DNA of 64,000 nt from Mesorhizobium sp. (GTDB lineage: Bacteria > Pseudomonadota > Alphaproteobacteria > Rhizobiales > Rhizobiaceae), in NCBI GenBank assembly GCA_004020545.1, contig SAQE01000008.1, forward strand, positions 1 to 64,000, read 5' to 3'. Both the position numbers and the translations under genes were made by a program. Of this stretch, positions 56,843 to 64,000 are shown in pieces. The stretch's first letter is position 1. Each line of letters opens with the position of its first letter. The notes under the pieces are model-generated. The model did not search any database. It was not told where the DNA came from and saw nothing but the letters and a program-made list of their open reading frames with translations.

Positions 56843-58723
56843 TCTTTCGGCCCGCGCCGGGACCGGCGCATCGCCCGCCGGTGTTGCGGTTTCCGGCTCG
56901 GCTCGCTCGCCGGAGAGCATCCTGGCCAGCCGGCTGCCGGAATTTGCTTTCAGCCGCTGATACTGCCCGACTTCGACGACATGCCCGTTCTCGATGGCCA
57001 CGACCCAGTCGGCGAAGGCGATCATCGACGGTCGGTGCGCGATGGTGAGGATCGTCATCTGGTCGCGCAACCCGTCGATGGATTGGGCGATCAGCGATTG
57101 GTTCTGCCAGTCCAGCGCGCTCGTAGCCTCGTCGAGGATGAGCAGCGAAGGCCTGCGCAGCAGCGCCCGCGCCAGCGCGATGCGCTGGCGTTCCCCGCCC
57201 GAGAGCCGGACGCCGCGGTCGCCCACCACGGTTTCAAGCCGCAGGTCGAGCCGCTCGACGAAGTCGGCCGCATGTGCCTTGCGCAGCGCCGCCCAAAGCT
57301 CCTCATCGCCGGCCCGCGGCGCCGCGAGGCGCAAATTGGCGGCGATCGTGCCGTGCAGCAGGAACACGTCCTGCGGCACGTAAGCCACCTGATCGCGCCA
57401 GGTCCGTCGGTTTCTGGCGGTGATCTCGACGCCGTCCGCCAGGATCATGCCGGAGGTCGGCTCGAGCAGCCCAAGCAGCATGTCGGCGATCGTGCTTTTG
57501 CCCGAGCCGGACGGCCCGATCAGGGCCGTCACCTTGCCGGCGGGAAGGCCGAAGGTGATACCGCTCACCACCGGCCTTCCATCGCCCTCTCCATCGCGGT
57601 CGCCATAGACGAACGAGACGTCGCGAATGTCGAGGCTGGTATCGAGCGAAAGCCTGGTGCCCTGTGCGGTATCGCCCGGCTCCGTCTCGCGCTCCGCATC
57701 GAAGCGGGCCTGCAGGGCCTGCATGGCGGTGTATGCCGGCAGATTGATCAGCACCTGCTGCGCCTGCGTCTGCATATCCATGAAACGCGGCGCGACCCGC
57801 ATGAAGACCAAGAGCAGCACGATGATTTCGGCAAGCGACAGGTGGAAGCGCACCAGCGCGATGTAGATGAACAGGCTGAGGCCGATCACGCTCGCAACCT
57901 GGAACATCGCGGTGCCGATGGTGCTGTTGCGGACATAGGCGACATTGTCCGCCTTCATCCTCTCCAGCGTCGCGCGGAGCTGCGCGAAATAGCTGGCCTC
58001 GACGTTCAGGCTCTTGGCCACCTTGATGCCGCCTAGGAACTCCGAGACCGTGCGGTACTGATCCTGGCGGCTGCCGGTCAGCACGCGGCCGTATGCGGTG
58101 GCGCGGGCACGGAAGGGCTGCAGGGCAACGAGCAAGACCACGCCGACGAGGATGGCGAAGGACGTCATCACCGGCGAGATGAACAGCGACACCACGAGAT
58201 AGCCCGCGAGCAGCAGCGTCGTCTGGGCAAGCATCAGCAGCGAGAAGGCGGCCGCCTGCACCCTGTCGATGTCGCCGGTCAGCGCGTGGTCGAGATCGGA
58301 GCCGCGTATGCGGGTGAAGACCCCCCAGCGCGCCTTGCCGATGCTCTCGAACAGGTTCATGCGCACGCGGTTGACGAAGTCGTAGAGCAGCCGCGCCATA
58401 TAGAGCGACTTGAAGCGGGTGAACATCGCCTGCAGCGCCACCAGTCCGACGAGCAGGCAGAGCACCGTCGCCAGCGACAGCGCCCCGGCGGGCACAAGCC
58501 ATTGCAGGGCGCCCGGCACCCGCACGGCGAAATCCTGATCGGCATTGCCGATCAGATGCAGGAGCGGGATGAGCAGCAGGATCGAAAGGCCCTCGGTCAG
58601 GCTTCCCAGGACGAGGAAGGCCAGCGCCGTCAGCGTGCGTCGCCCGCCGAGATGCGCCATCACGGCGCCGAAGCCGGCGACGTCCCGGAAAACGGAGAGG
58701 CGAAGTTTCGAGGACCAGGCCAT
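56813..58723 (-). CDS. Lasso peptide ABC exporter (D protein)
   Basis: The 636-residue half-transporter fuses an exporter-type membrane domain (about six helices, residues 20-320) to an ATPase domain with Walker A GPSGSGKST, signature LSGGERQR, Walker B LLILDEATSALDW and switch His in LTIAHRPS. There is no N-terminal C39 peptidase, as expected for lasso peptide exporters, where the B protease removes the leader. It is the last gene of the cluster, eight bases after the kinase gene. Its job is to export and give immunity to the mature lasso peptide (inference from context). Confidence 0.85.
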   Translation of the reverse strand: MAWSSKLRLSVFRDVAGFGAVMAHLGGRRTLTALAFLVLGSLTEGLSILLLIPLLHLIGNADQDFAVRVPGALQWLVPAGALSLATVLCLLVGLVALQAMFTRFKSLYMARLLYDFVNRVRMNLFESIGKARWGVFTRIRGSDLDHALTGDIDRVQAAAFSLLMLAQTTLLLAGYLVVSLFISPVMTSFAILVGVVLLVALQPFRARATAYGRVLTGSRQDQYRTVSEFLGGIKVAKSLNVEASYFAQLRATLERMKADNVAYVRNSTIGTAMFQVASVIGLSLFIYIALVRFHLSLAEIIVLLLVFMRVAPRFMDMQTQAQQVLINLPAYTAMQALQARFDAERETEPGDTAQGTRLSLDTSLDIRDVSFVYGDRDGEGDGRPVVSGITFGLPAGKVTALIGPSGSGKSTIADMLLGLLEPTSGMILADGVEITARNRRTWRDQVAYVPQDVFLLHGTIAANLRLAAPRAGDEELWAALRKAHAADFVERLDLRLETVVGDRGVRLSGGERQRIALARALLRRPSLLILDEATSALDWQNQSLIAQSIDGLRDQMTILTIAHRPSMIAFADWVVAIENGHVVEVGQYQRLKANSGSRLARMLSGERAEPETATPAGDAPVPARAERSAEAAAPGG

Positions 58724-58731
58724 GCCTCTGC

Positions 58732-59724
58732 TCACCTTGCCTGCGTGCCGGCCGTCAGGTCGTTCTCGATCAGGGCGACGGCCTCGCCGATCCGCTCCAG
58801 GCCTGCCGGCACTTCGAGCCGGCGGACGCCTATCCTGGCGGCAAGCTGCGCGCACTGGCTGAGATGCGTGGATGCGAAATCGGCAACCAGCGCCTGCCGG
58901 CCGAACCGGGTGACGTAGGAGAACTTGATGATCGCCGGCAGGGCGCCGGCGCCCGGCAGCGGTGTGGTCGCCGCCCGCCCGCCGCGCTGCTCCAGCACAT
59001 AGATCCGGGCCGCCGGCACGGCTTCGCGGGCAAATCCGTCATGCAAACGATGCTGCGCCTTGTCGATCTGCGGATGCACCTGCGGCCGCACCTCCGCTTG
59101 TCCGATCCTGATGGCGTCCGCGGCATCCCTTGCAAGCTTGAGCTGCGGAAAACCGGGCAGGATCATCGGTCGGGAAGGATCGGACAGGTCAAGCGCCACG
59201 ACATCGTCGGTAAGCAGAAGGTGACCGGCGCGGATCATCGCGCCCGCCGTGGTCGACTTGCCGGCGCCCTTGTCGCCCATGAAGATCACGCTTTGGCCAC
59301 CCACGGCGATCGCGCTGGCATGCAGGACCAGCAAGCCGCGCTGATGCAGGGCGAGCGCCAGCACCGGACCCAGGAGCGGGAAGGCCAGCAGCGCATCGTC
59401 GACGCCCGGCGCCGGATCGACATCGACCCTGGAAGCATCGCTGATCAGGAAGGTGCCGACGGCTTGCCAGGACAGGTATTGGCGCGTCGGCTCGAAGCGG
59501 AAGGCGGTCCCGCCTTTCGTGGCGGGCCTGGCAAAGTCGACCGGCCCGACGGCGATCACGATATCGGGTGCCGTGGGCACGGCTGGCTGCAGTTCCGGCA
59601 ACGCCACATCCGAGCCGATCGTCAGGCCATAGGCCTTGTAGAATCGGCGGATGCGCCTGCGCCGGGCTTCGGGTCCAACACCGGTTTCTGGCCCGGTGGC
59701 GGGCGCGGCGGCCGAAGCATTCAT
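58732..59724 (-). CDS. HPr kinase-like kinase of the lasso cluster
   Basis: The 330-residue protein has the C-terminal HPr kinase fold: His135 in VLHASAIAVGGQSVIF, Walker A GDKGAGKST (150-158) and the acidic LLTDDVVALD (Asp173-Asp174). The N-terminal 120 residues (FYKAYGLTIGSDVALPEL) are typical of the kinases found in lasso clusters, not of true HPrK. Such kinases phosphorylate the C-terminal Ser of paeninodin-type precursors, and the precursor here ends in Ser. Its start overlaps the cyclase stop by four bases. Confidence 0.87.
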   Translation of the reverse strand: MNASAAAPATGPETGVGPEARRRRIRRFYKAYGLTIGSDVALPELQPAVPTAPDIVIAVGPVDFARPATKGGTAFRFEPTRQYLSWQAVGTFLISDASRVDVDPAPGVDDALLAFPLLGPVLALALHQRGLLVLHASAIAVGGQSVIFMGDKGAGKSTTAGAMIRAGHLLLTDDVVALDLSDPSRPMILPGFPQLKLARDAADAIRIGQAEVRPQVHPQIDKAQHRLHDGFAREAVPAARIYVLEQRGGRAATTPLPGAGALPAIIKFSYVTRFGRQALVADFASTHLSQCAQLAARIGVRRLEVPAGLERIGEAVALIENDLTAGTQAR

Positions 59725-61643
59725 GCCGGGTTCCCCGCGGGCTGGATCTGCCGCAGCCAGAGTGACAGCGAGATCGAGCGCCAGACATATTGCACATCGA
59801 GCGGCGCGGCCTCGTCCGGCTTCTCGAGCAGCCGCGCATAGGCGGCGTTGACCTCGCCCAGGTTGACGTAGGGCGCGATGCGATCGCCGTCCGACACCAG
59901 CACCGCGTCCATCAGGTCGCGATGGTTGCCGAGCATGCCTTTGACCAGGTTGGCGGTGAAATCGATCTTGTCCCGCCGCCACTGCACCGACGGCGGCAGC
60001 ACGCCTTCCATGGCCCGGCGCAGCACGTGGCGGCCGAAGCCGTTGTGCAGCTTTTCCTCGCCGGGTAGCGCCAGGCAGAATTCGACCAGCGGCTTGTCCC
60101 AGAACGGATAGCGCGGTTCGACGCCGAAATTGGCCGCCGCCTTGTCCAGCACCTCGAAAGCGTGCGGCACCAGCCCGGTCGAGAGCACCCAGCGATGGGT
60201 GAGCGCCTCGCTGGCGCTGACGCCGGAGGGCATGTAGCCGGAACGGTGGAAGCGCTCGACGAGGTCGGTTCGCCGGGCAAGCTCGGCGTTGACCAGGCCG
60301 CCCCAGGCGGGGACGCGTGCCTGCGCGGCTGGCCCCGGCCGCAGCCTGGACAGAAGCCGGTTCATCCGGCTTTTCCACCGGGCGATCCGCCATGCCGGCC
60401 CGTAGATGGTCAGGAACCTGAAATACATGGGCAGCATGCCTTCGCCGTAGATGCCGGAGGCGCCGTGAAGCTCGCGCCACAGCGCCAGCCATCGGCCCGC
60501 GTTGGCGAGCTCATGCAGCAGTCCATGCCCATGCGAAACGACCTCGTCGCCGCCATGGCCGTCGAGCAGCACCTTCACCCCCTTGGCGCCCGCTGTCCGG
60601 TAGATGCTGCGGGTCAGCGACAGGCCAGGCGCCAGGAACGTCCCTTCCTGTTCCTCCAGGATGCGTTCGAACTCTGCGAAAGGCGCGTAGTTGCCGACGG
60701 AAATCATCGTGCCGTCGAGCCGGTGCCGGTCGAGCACCGCGTCGATGAATGGCCTCTCATCCATCGGCGAGCCCTTCTCGAAGACCAGCGAGAAGGTCTT
60801 GAGCCTCGGTCTGCGCTCCGCAGCCGCCTGCAGGCCAGCGACGCCGGCGATCGAGGACGAATCGAGGCCGCCGCTCAGCATCGCGCCAATGGCAGGGGTG
60901 CCGCGCATCCGGTTCCGCACCGACTGTGAGAAGAGATGCCTGAATTCCTCAGCCGCATCCGAGCTCGGCGGCCCGGGCGAAGGCTCGATCTGCCAGTAGC
61001 GGCGAAGCGTCACCTGGCTGTCCGTCACCGTCAGGATGTGGCGGGCCGGCAAGCGGAAGATTTCGGCATAGTGGGTCGACTGCGGATCGTCGGGCAGTCC
61101 GGCAAGGAAGCCGGAAATCTGATGCTCGCTGAGGCGCGTGCCGACACCGTCCAGGGCCAGCAGAGGGCCGATCTCCGAGGCAAACGCGAAGCGCCTGGCG
61201 CTCGCGTGGTAATAGAATGGTTTGATGCCGAAATGGTCGCGGGCGCAAAACAGCGCCTGGCGCTCGGCATCCCAGACCGCGAAGGCGAAATCGCCTTGCA
61301 GATAGGTCGGACAGGCATCGCCCCATTTGAGATAAGCGCGCATCAGAAGCGTCTCGTCGGTCGCCGCGCGGTCACCTATGCCGAGCCGCGCCAAAAGCTC
61401 CTCGCGATTGTCCAGCCGGCAATCCGCCGTGATGGCGAGCTTGCCGTTGGCCATCGTCAGCGGGCCGGGACCGTCCTCGCCCGTCGTGTCGAGCCAGGCA
61501 TGGCCGAGCGCCGCGCCTCCATCCGCCCACCACGAGCTGCCGTCGCGCGCGCGGTGGCGCATGCGCGCCAGCATCTGCTGGATGTCGGCGGCCGCGGCAG
61601 GCCTGCCGTCCTGCCTCGACAGAATTCCTGCGACGCCGCTCAT
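59721..61643 (-). CDS. Lasso peptide cyclase (asparagine synthetase-like C protein)
   Basis: The 640-residue protein has an N-terminal glutaminase-like domain and a C-terminal asparagine synthetase domain with the ATP-pyrophosphatase loop LSGGLDSSS near residues 256-264. It begins MSGVAG, so the Cys2 required for glutaminase activity is absent, as in lasso cyclases, which do not need ammonia. It should adenylate the side chain of core Asp9 and close the macrolactam with the N-terminal Gly amine. It lies three bases after the B2 gene and overlaps the kinase start. Confidence 0.9.
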   Translation of the reverse strand: MSGVAGILSRQDGRPAAAADIQQMLARMRHRARDGSSWWADGGAALGHAWLDTTGEDGPGPLTMANGKLAITADCRLDNREELLARLGIGDRAATDETLLMRAYLKWGDACPTYLQGDFAFAVWDAERQALFCARDHFGIKPFYYHASARRFAFASEIGPLLALDGVGTRLSEHQISGFLAGLPDDPQSTHYAEIFRLPARHILTVTDSQVTLRRYWQIEPSPGPPSSDAAEEFRHLFSQSVRNRMRGTPAIGAMLSGGLDSSSIAGVAGLQAAAERRPRLKTFSLVFEKGSPMDERPFIDAVLDRHRLDGTMISVGNYAPFAEFERILEEQEGTFLAPGLSLTRSIYRTAGAKGVKVLLDGHGGDEVVSHGHGLLHELANAGRWLALWRELHGASGIYGEGMLPMYFRFLTIYGPAWRIARWKSRMNRLLSRLRPGPAAQARVPAWGGLVNAELARRTDLVERFHRSGYMPSGVSASEALTHRWVLSTGLVPHAFEVLDKAAANFGVEPRYPFWDKPLVEFCLALPGEEKLHNGFGRHVLRRAMEGVLPPSVQWRRDKIDFTANLVKGMLGNHRDLMDAVLVSDGDRIAPYVNLGEVNAAYARLLEKPDEAAPLDVQYVWRSISLSLWLRQIQPAGNPA

Positions 61644-61646
61644 CGT

Positions 61647-62063
61647 CTACGGTCCGTGATCGACAAGATGGTTGAACCCGCTGATCGAGCCGCCGAGCAC
61701 GATGTGGTTGCCGCTGACCAGCCAGGCATGCGCCTTGAGCTCGGCGCCGGTGTCGCGCTCGATGCCGATGCGGATCTTGGAGGCATTGCCCTGGCGGGCA
61801 AGCAGATAGTGTCCGGCGAGAGCCTGGGTAAGGCAGCTGGCGCCGGGCACAAACCGTGCGGCAGCGGCGACGCCCCAGGCGATGCGCCTGAGTTCGCCCG
61901 TGCTCGCCGCGCCTTTGGCATCAAGCCGCGTCACCAGGCCACGCACATGGTTGTACGAGAAAACGGTCAGTCCCAGCCGTACGGCGCCGACCACTGCAAG
62001 GCAGCGCATCAAGAACAGCATCTCCGCGCCGCTCAGCGAGAGGACCCTAGACCAGTTCCTCAT
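61647..62063 (-). CDS. Lasso peptide leader protease (B2, transglutaminase-like)
   Basis: The 138-residue protein is of the microcin J25-processing B2 type, a transglutaminase-like cysteine protease that removes the leader peptide. The catalytic Cys77 lies in VPGASCLTQALAGHYLLARQ and His112 in ELKAHAWLVSGN; the third, acidic residue cannot be assigned safely. I chose the ATG at 62063, which overlaps the B1 gene by 17 bases; an ATG at 62078 would add five residues. B1 and B2 are separate genes here, not fused as in McjB. Confidence 0.88.
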   Translation of the reverse strand: MRNWSRVLSLSGAEMLFLMRCLAVVGAVRLGLTVFSYNHVRGLVTRLDAKGAASTGELRRIAWGVAAAARFVPGASCLTQALAGHYLLARQGNASKIRIGIERDTGAELKAHAWLVSGNHIVLGGSISGFNHLVDHGP

Positions 62064-62346
62064 GGTGGAGCCTCGCAAGCCCAGCTTCGATCAGCCCCTT
62101 GAGCAGGCCCTCGACATCGGCCTTGCAGCGCCCGGCATCGACATCGTAGCGCGCAAGCATGGCGTTTCTTATGTCGAGGATCGACCGCGGCTCCTGGATA
62201 AGCTCCCAGATGTAGGCACCGACGCCGTTCAGGCTGTAATAGATGTTGGACTTGAGATGGAGCAGCGCCAGTCCGTTGCCGAATTCGCAGGCCACCGCAT
62301 CGTCGGTCGCGACCACGCGGTCGTGGTCAGATGGGTTCCAGTGCAT
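62047..62346 (-). CDS. Lasso peptide RRE protein (B1, PqqD-like)
   Basis: The 99-residue protein has a PqqD-like RiPP recognition element: VVATDDAVACEFGNGLALLHLKSNIYYSLNGVGAYIWELI followed by a helical AMLARYDVDAGRCKADVEGLLKGLIEAGL. Such proteins bind the leader peptide of the precursor and present it to the B2 protease and the cyclase. It starts about 160 bases after the precursor gene, beyond a strong hairpin, and overlaps B2. Confidence 0.9.
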   Translation of the reverse strand: MHWNPSDHDRVVATDDAVACEFGNGLALLHLKSNIYYSLNGVGAYIWELIQEPRSILDIRNAMLARYDVDAGRCKADVEGLLKGLIEAGLARLHHEELV

Positions 62347-62422
62347 CCTAAAACCTCATTGTTGAACGCCACGCGTCTTCAAGCCTGTCCGGATCGGTTG
62401 CCTGCGATCGCCGGAAAAGGAA

Positions 62423-62446
62423 GCCGGGGGAACAGGGTCCCCCGGC
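62423..62446 (-). terminator. Hairpin between lasso precursor and processing genes
   Basis: GCCGGGGGA pairs perfectly with TCCCCCGGC around a 6-base loop. A second, imperfect stem (62461-62470 with 62489-62498) lies just before it on the minus strand. There is no T-tract, so it may be a partial terminator or an mRNA-stabilising structure that leaves more precursor than enzyme transcript. Confidence 0.6.
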
Positions 62447-62504
62447 CCATCTGTTCAAAGGGGCGCCCGGAGCCCCAACTCCGACATGCCGGACGCCCTC
62501 AACC

Positions 62505-62657
62505 TCAAGAGAAGGTAAGCTGGTCGAAAGGCGTGTGCGCGGGAAATGCCGCGTCCAGCGCCGTCGTACCAGCGCCGCCCTGCGTGATCGTTTCGATCGA
62601 GCCGTGAACCGTCAGGCTGGGGGCCTCGTACTCCTGCTTCTCAACATTCTGTTCCAT
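62505..62657 (-). CDS. Lasso peptide precursor (A)
   Basis: The 50-codon gene has GGAGAG six bases before its ATG. The leader (residues 1-26) has the lasso leader pattern Y10-x2-P13-x-L15-x3-G19 and Thr25 at position -2. The core (27-50) begins GGAGTTALD: Gly27 and Asp35 would form a nine-residue macrolactam. The 15-residue tail has two Phe and one His and ends TFS, giving a C-terminal Ser for the kinase in the cluster. Ring pattern and end resemble paeninodin as I recall it. The gene is short enough to be missed by standard gene callers. Confidence 0.9.
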   Translation of the reverse strand: MEQNVEKQEYEAPSLTVHGSIETITQGGAGTTALDAAFPAHTPFDQLTFS

Positions 62658-62726
62658 TCTACTCTCCAATTAAGACTGGAAGCGGCTTCAGAATGCCGCC
62701 AGCATATTGCTATGCTGCGTTGCAAT

Positions 62727-62741
62727 TGCTGCATGGCAGCA
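62727..62741. promoter_or_regulatory. Inverted repeat upstream of lasso precursor gene
   Basis: TGCTGC-ATG-GCAGCA is a perfect palindrome about 70 bases upstream of the precursor start. A wider ATGCTGC/GCAGCAT pair (62712-62718 with 62736-62742) overlaps it. It may be a regulator-binding site. No regulator gene belongs to the visible cluster. Confidence 0.35.
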
Positions 62742-63120
62742 TTTATGAGTCAAGCCTGATTTACCAGGCATTAATCAATTCTTGGTTGTGCCTGCCGTCA
62801 TCGATGATGAAGTCGCGGACGTTTCCATTTTGGGCAGACGTGGTCCGGCGGTGTAGCGCCGGATTTTGCCGTTTAAGTAAGTATATGAAATTATTGTGAT
62901 AATTTGAAAGACTCAAATACCTAGCTTACGATCGTGAGGAAGGATGCTGCAGAAAATAGCGCCTGCCAGGCCGCACCGCCGCAGTCCGCGCCGTCTTCAA
63001 AAGTGATCGGAAAGCCGGCGAATCTGAACGCGGAGGTTGCAGAGGCCAGGCTGCCTCGGAGCGCGCTGGATGGCCGTCCAGATTTTTGGCGATGCTTTTC
63101 TTCGCAGTTGCGGTATAAAC

Positions 63121-63139
63121 ACCGCCGCGGGCGGTTTTT
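63121..63139 (+). terminator. Terminator-like hairpin in the leader of the nucleotidyltransferase gene
   Basis: ACCGCC-GCG-GGCGGT is followed by TTTT and lies only 20 bases before the ATG at 63159. As an intrinsic terminator in front of a gene, it could reduce read-through into it or act as an attenuator. The stem is short, so activity is uncertain. Confidence 0.4.
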
Positions 63140-63158
63140 GCGGAGAACGACATCGGGC

Positions 63159-64000
63159 ATGGCCGTGCAGGATGCTTCTTACGACAGGCTGCGTGCGGCC
63201 GGCTGCGCCGACGAAGTCGCCTATGTGCAGGCCTGTCTGCGGCTGTTCTTCAATCCGGCTGCGAGTGCCGCCGGTCATGGCGACATGCCGGCTCCGGCAA
63301 TCTCCGCATCCAACGTCGCCGACATTGCGAGACTGAACAAGGTCGCGGTCTTCCTGCTCAAAGCTCTCTCACGCGGGGCGGCTGGCGCCGCGCCTGCCGA
63401 GTTGCTGGCATGGCTCGATGGTTATCGCCGGCGCACCATGTCGATGAACGCCGCCTGCATCGGCGATTCGATCGCCATCCATAGGGTGCTGCGGGGCAAC
63501 CAGATCGATTTCGTCTTCCTGAAGGGGCCGCTGCAGCAGCAATTGCTCTATGGCGATCATTTCATGAAGCCGTCCGGCGACGTCGACATCCTGGTTTCGC
63601 CGTCCGGTTTCACCGCCGCCCGCGAGGCCCTGCGCTCGGTCGGCTACGAGGTCGCCGGCAAGTCGCGCTCGGTCTGGTGGGTGCGCTTCCTCGGCGAGCA
63701 GCACATGGTCCGCGACGACGGCGTGCGGGCTGCCACGGTCGATCTCCACTACCGGCTGCAGCAGCCGGGCTCGCCGAGCCCGCGCGACATCGACGGCTTC
63801 CTGCGCCGCAAGCGTCAGGTCGAGATTGCCGGAACCGGCATGCCTTTGATTTCGGCGTCCGACATGTTGCTCTTGTCCTGCATCAGCGTGGCCAAGGCCT
63901 TCTTCAACCGCGAGCCTTGCGCCGGCTATGTCTGCGACGTCAGAGCCGCGGCCAGCCGGCTGAGCGAAGCCGAACAGCAGAAGGTGCTTGACCACGCCGC
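63159..64000 (+). CDS. Nucleotidyltransferase family protein (partial, runs off the end)
   Basis: At least 280 codons are open from the ATG at 63159 to the window end. The protein fits the NTP_transf_5 type of nucleotidyltransferases: FVFLKGPLQQQLLYGDHFMK then SGDVDILVSPSGFTAAREAL, where the Asp pair in DVDILV is the probable metal site, then VDLHYRL. Genes of this type accompany kinase-containing lasso clusters, and it is divergent from the precursor gene, so it is probably part of the cluster. Its reaction is unknown; addition of a nucleotide to the phosphopeptide or control of the kinase is speculation. Confidence 0.75.
   Translation, partial: MAVQDASYDRLRAAGCADEVAYVQACLRLFFNPAASAAGHGDMPAPAISASNVADIARLNKVAVFLLKALSRGAAGAAPAELLAWLDGYRRRTMSMNAACIGDSIAIHRVLRGNQIDFVFLKGPLQQQLLYGDHFMKPSGDVDILVSPSGFTAAREALRSVGYEVAGKSRSVWWVRFLGEQHMVRDDGVRAATVDLHYRLQQPGSPSPRDIDGFLRRKRQVEIAGTGMPLISASDMLLLSCISVAKAFFNREPCAGYVCDVRAAASRLSEAEQQKVLDHA

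Larger units (their letters stand above)
62658..63158. other. 501-base divergent promoter region of the lasso cluster
   Basis: The left 260 bases are AT-rich, unlike their surroundings, and should hold the minus-strand promoter of the lasso operon. They contain the perfect inverted repeat at 62727-62741. The right part is GC-rich and ends with a hairpin and T run just before the nucleotidyltransferase gene. I see no reliable protein gene here, although a minus-strand frame ending in DFIIDDGRHNQELINAW looks like a decayed gene fragment. Confidence 0.5.

Noticed and set aside
62693-62899. 68-codon plus-strand frame in the lasso promoter region
   Set aside because: No ribosome-binding site, odd composition, and it lies in the AT-rich promoter area.

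Overview
The window is high-GC DNA from an alphaproteobacterium, most likely a member of the Rhizobiales close to Mesorhizobium. This is inferred from a class II (CP4-like) aroA, an acidic TIGR02300-type protein, ExoX/ExoY/ExoF-type exopolysaccharide genes, many CUT1, polar amino acid and betaine ABC transporters, and several families of short palindromic intergenic repeats of rhizobial type. No database search was possible, so species-level assignment is an inference.

Layout: 1-7 kb holds housekeeping and redox genes (3' part of pntB, gyrB, an FMN reductase, a cytochrome P450, an NDUFA9-like dehydrogenase). 7.2-16 kb is a catabolic block: an Ldh-family reductase and a polar amino acid ABC transporter face a dimethylargininase-like hydrolase, a BetI-like regulator, a 2-ketoarginine decarboxylase-like TPP enzyme and an SDR; together they look like an arginine or methylarginine utilisation module. 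16-21.2 kb is conserved core (rpsA, cmk, a small membrane protein, aroA, a TIGR02300 protein, tRNA-Ala). 21.4-27.8 kb holds an autotransporter whose 3' end runs into a repeat, a lipoprotein, a DUF2161 protein and two DJ-1-type genes. 27.9-37 kb is a FadR-type regulator, a Cys/Met-metabolism-type PLP enzyme, a complete CUT1 ABC transporter, an aldehyde dehydrogenase and a DUF1349 protein. 37.4-46.7 kb encodes all three acetone carboxylase subunits (acxABC) with a LuxR-type regulator, two SDRs, a TetR regulator and a zinc alcohol dehydrogenase. 46.8-51 kb is a betaine-type ABC system with a double-length permease. 51.2-56.8 kb is a rearranged exoQ/exoZ/exoF/exoY/exoX exopolysaccharide set.

The most interesting region is 56.8-64 kb: a compact lasso-peptide gene cluster on the minus strand. 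It runs precursor (an easily missed 50-codon gene at 62505-62657), RRE/PqqD-like B1, transglutaminase-like B2 protease, asparagine-synthetase-like cyclase, HPr-kinase-like kinase and ABC exporter. A nucleotidyltransferase gene points the other way and runs off the window end. The precursor core starts with Gly, has Asp at position 9 for a nine-residue macrolactam, and ends in Ser. Together with the kinase, this predicts a paeninodin-like lasso peptide phosphorylated on its C-terminal Ser, in a rhizobial host and beside exopolysaccharide genes.

Repeats shape several gene ends: one supplies the last ~21 codons of the autotransporter, and others overlap the stop codons of rpsA and an acyltransferase.
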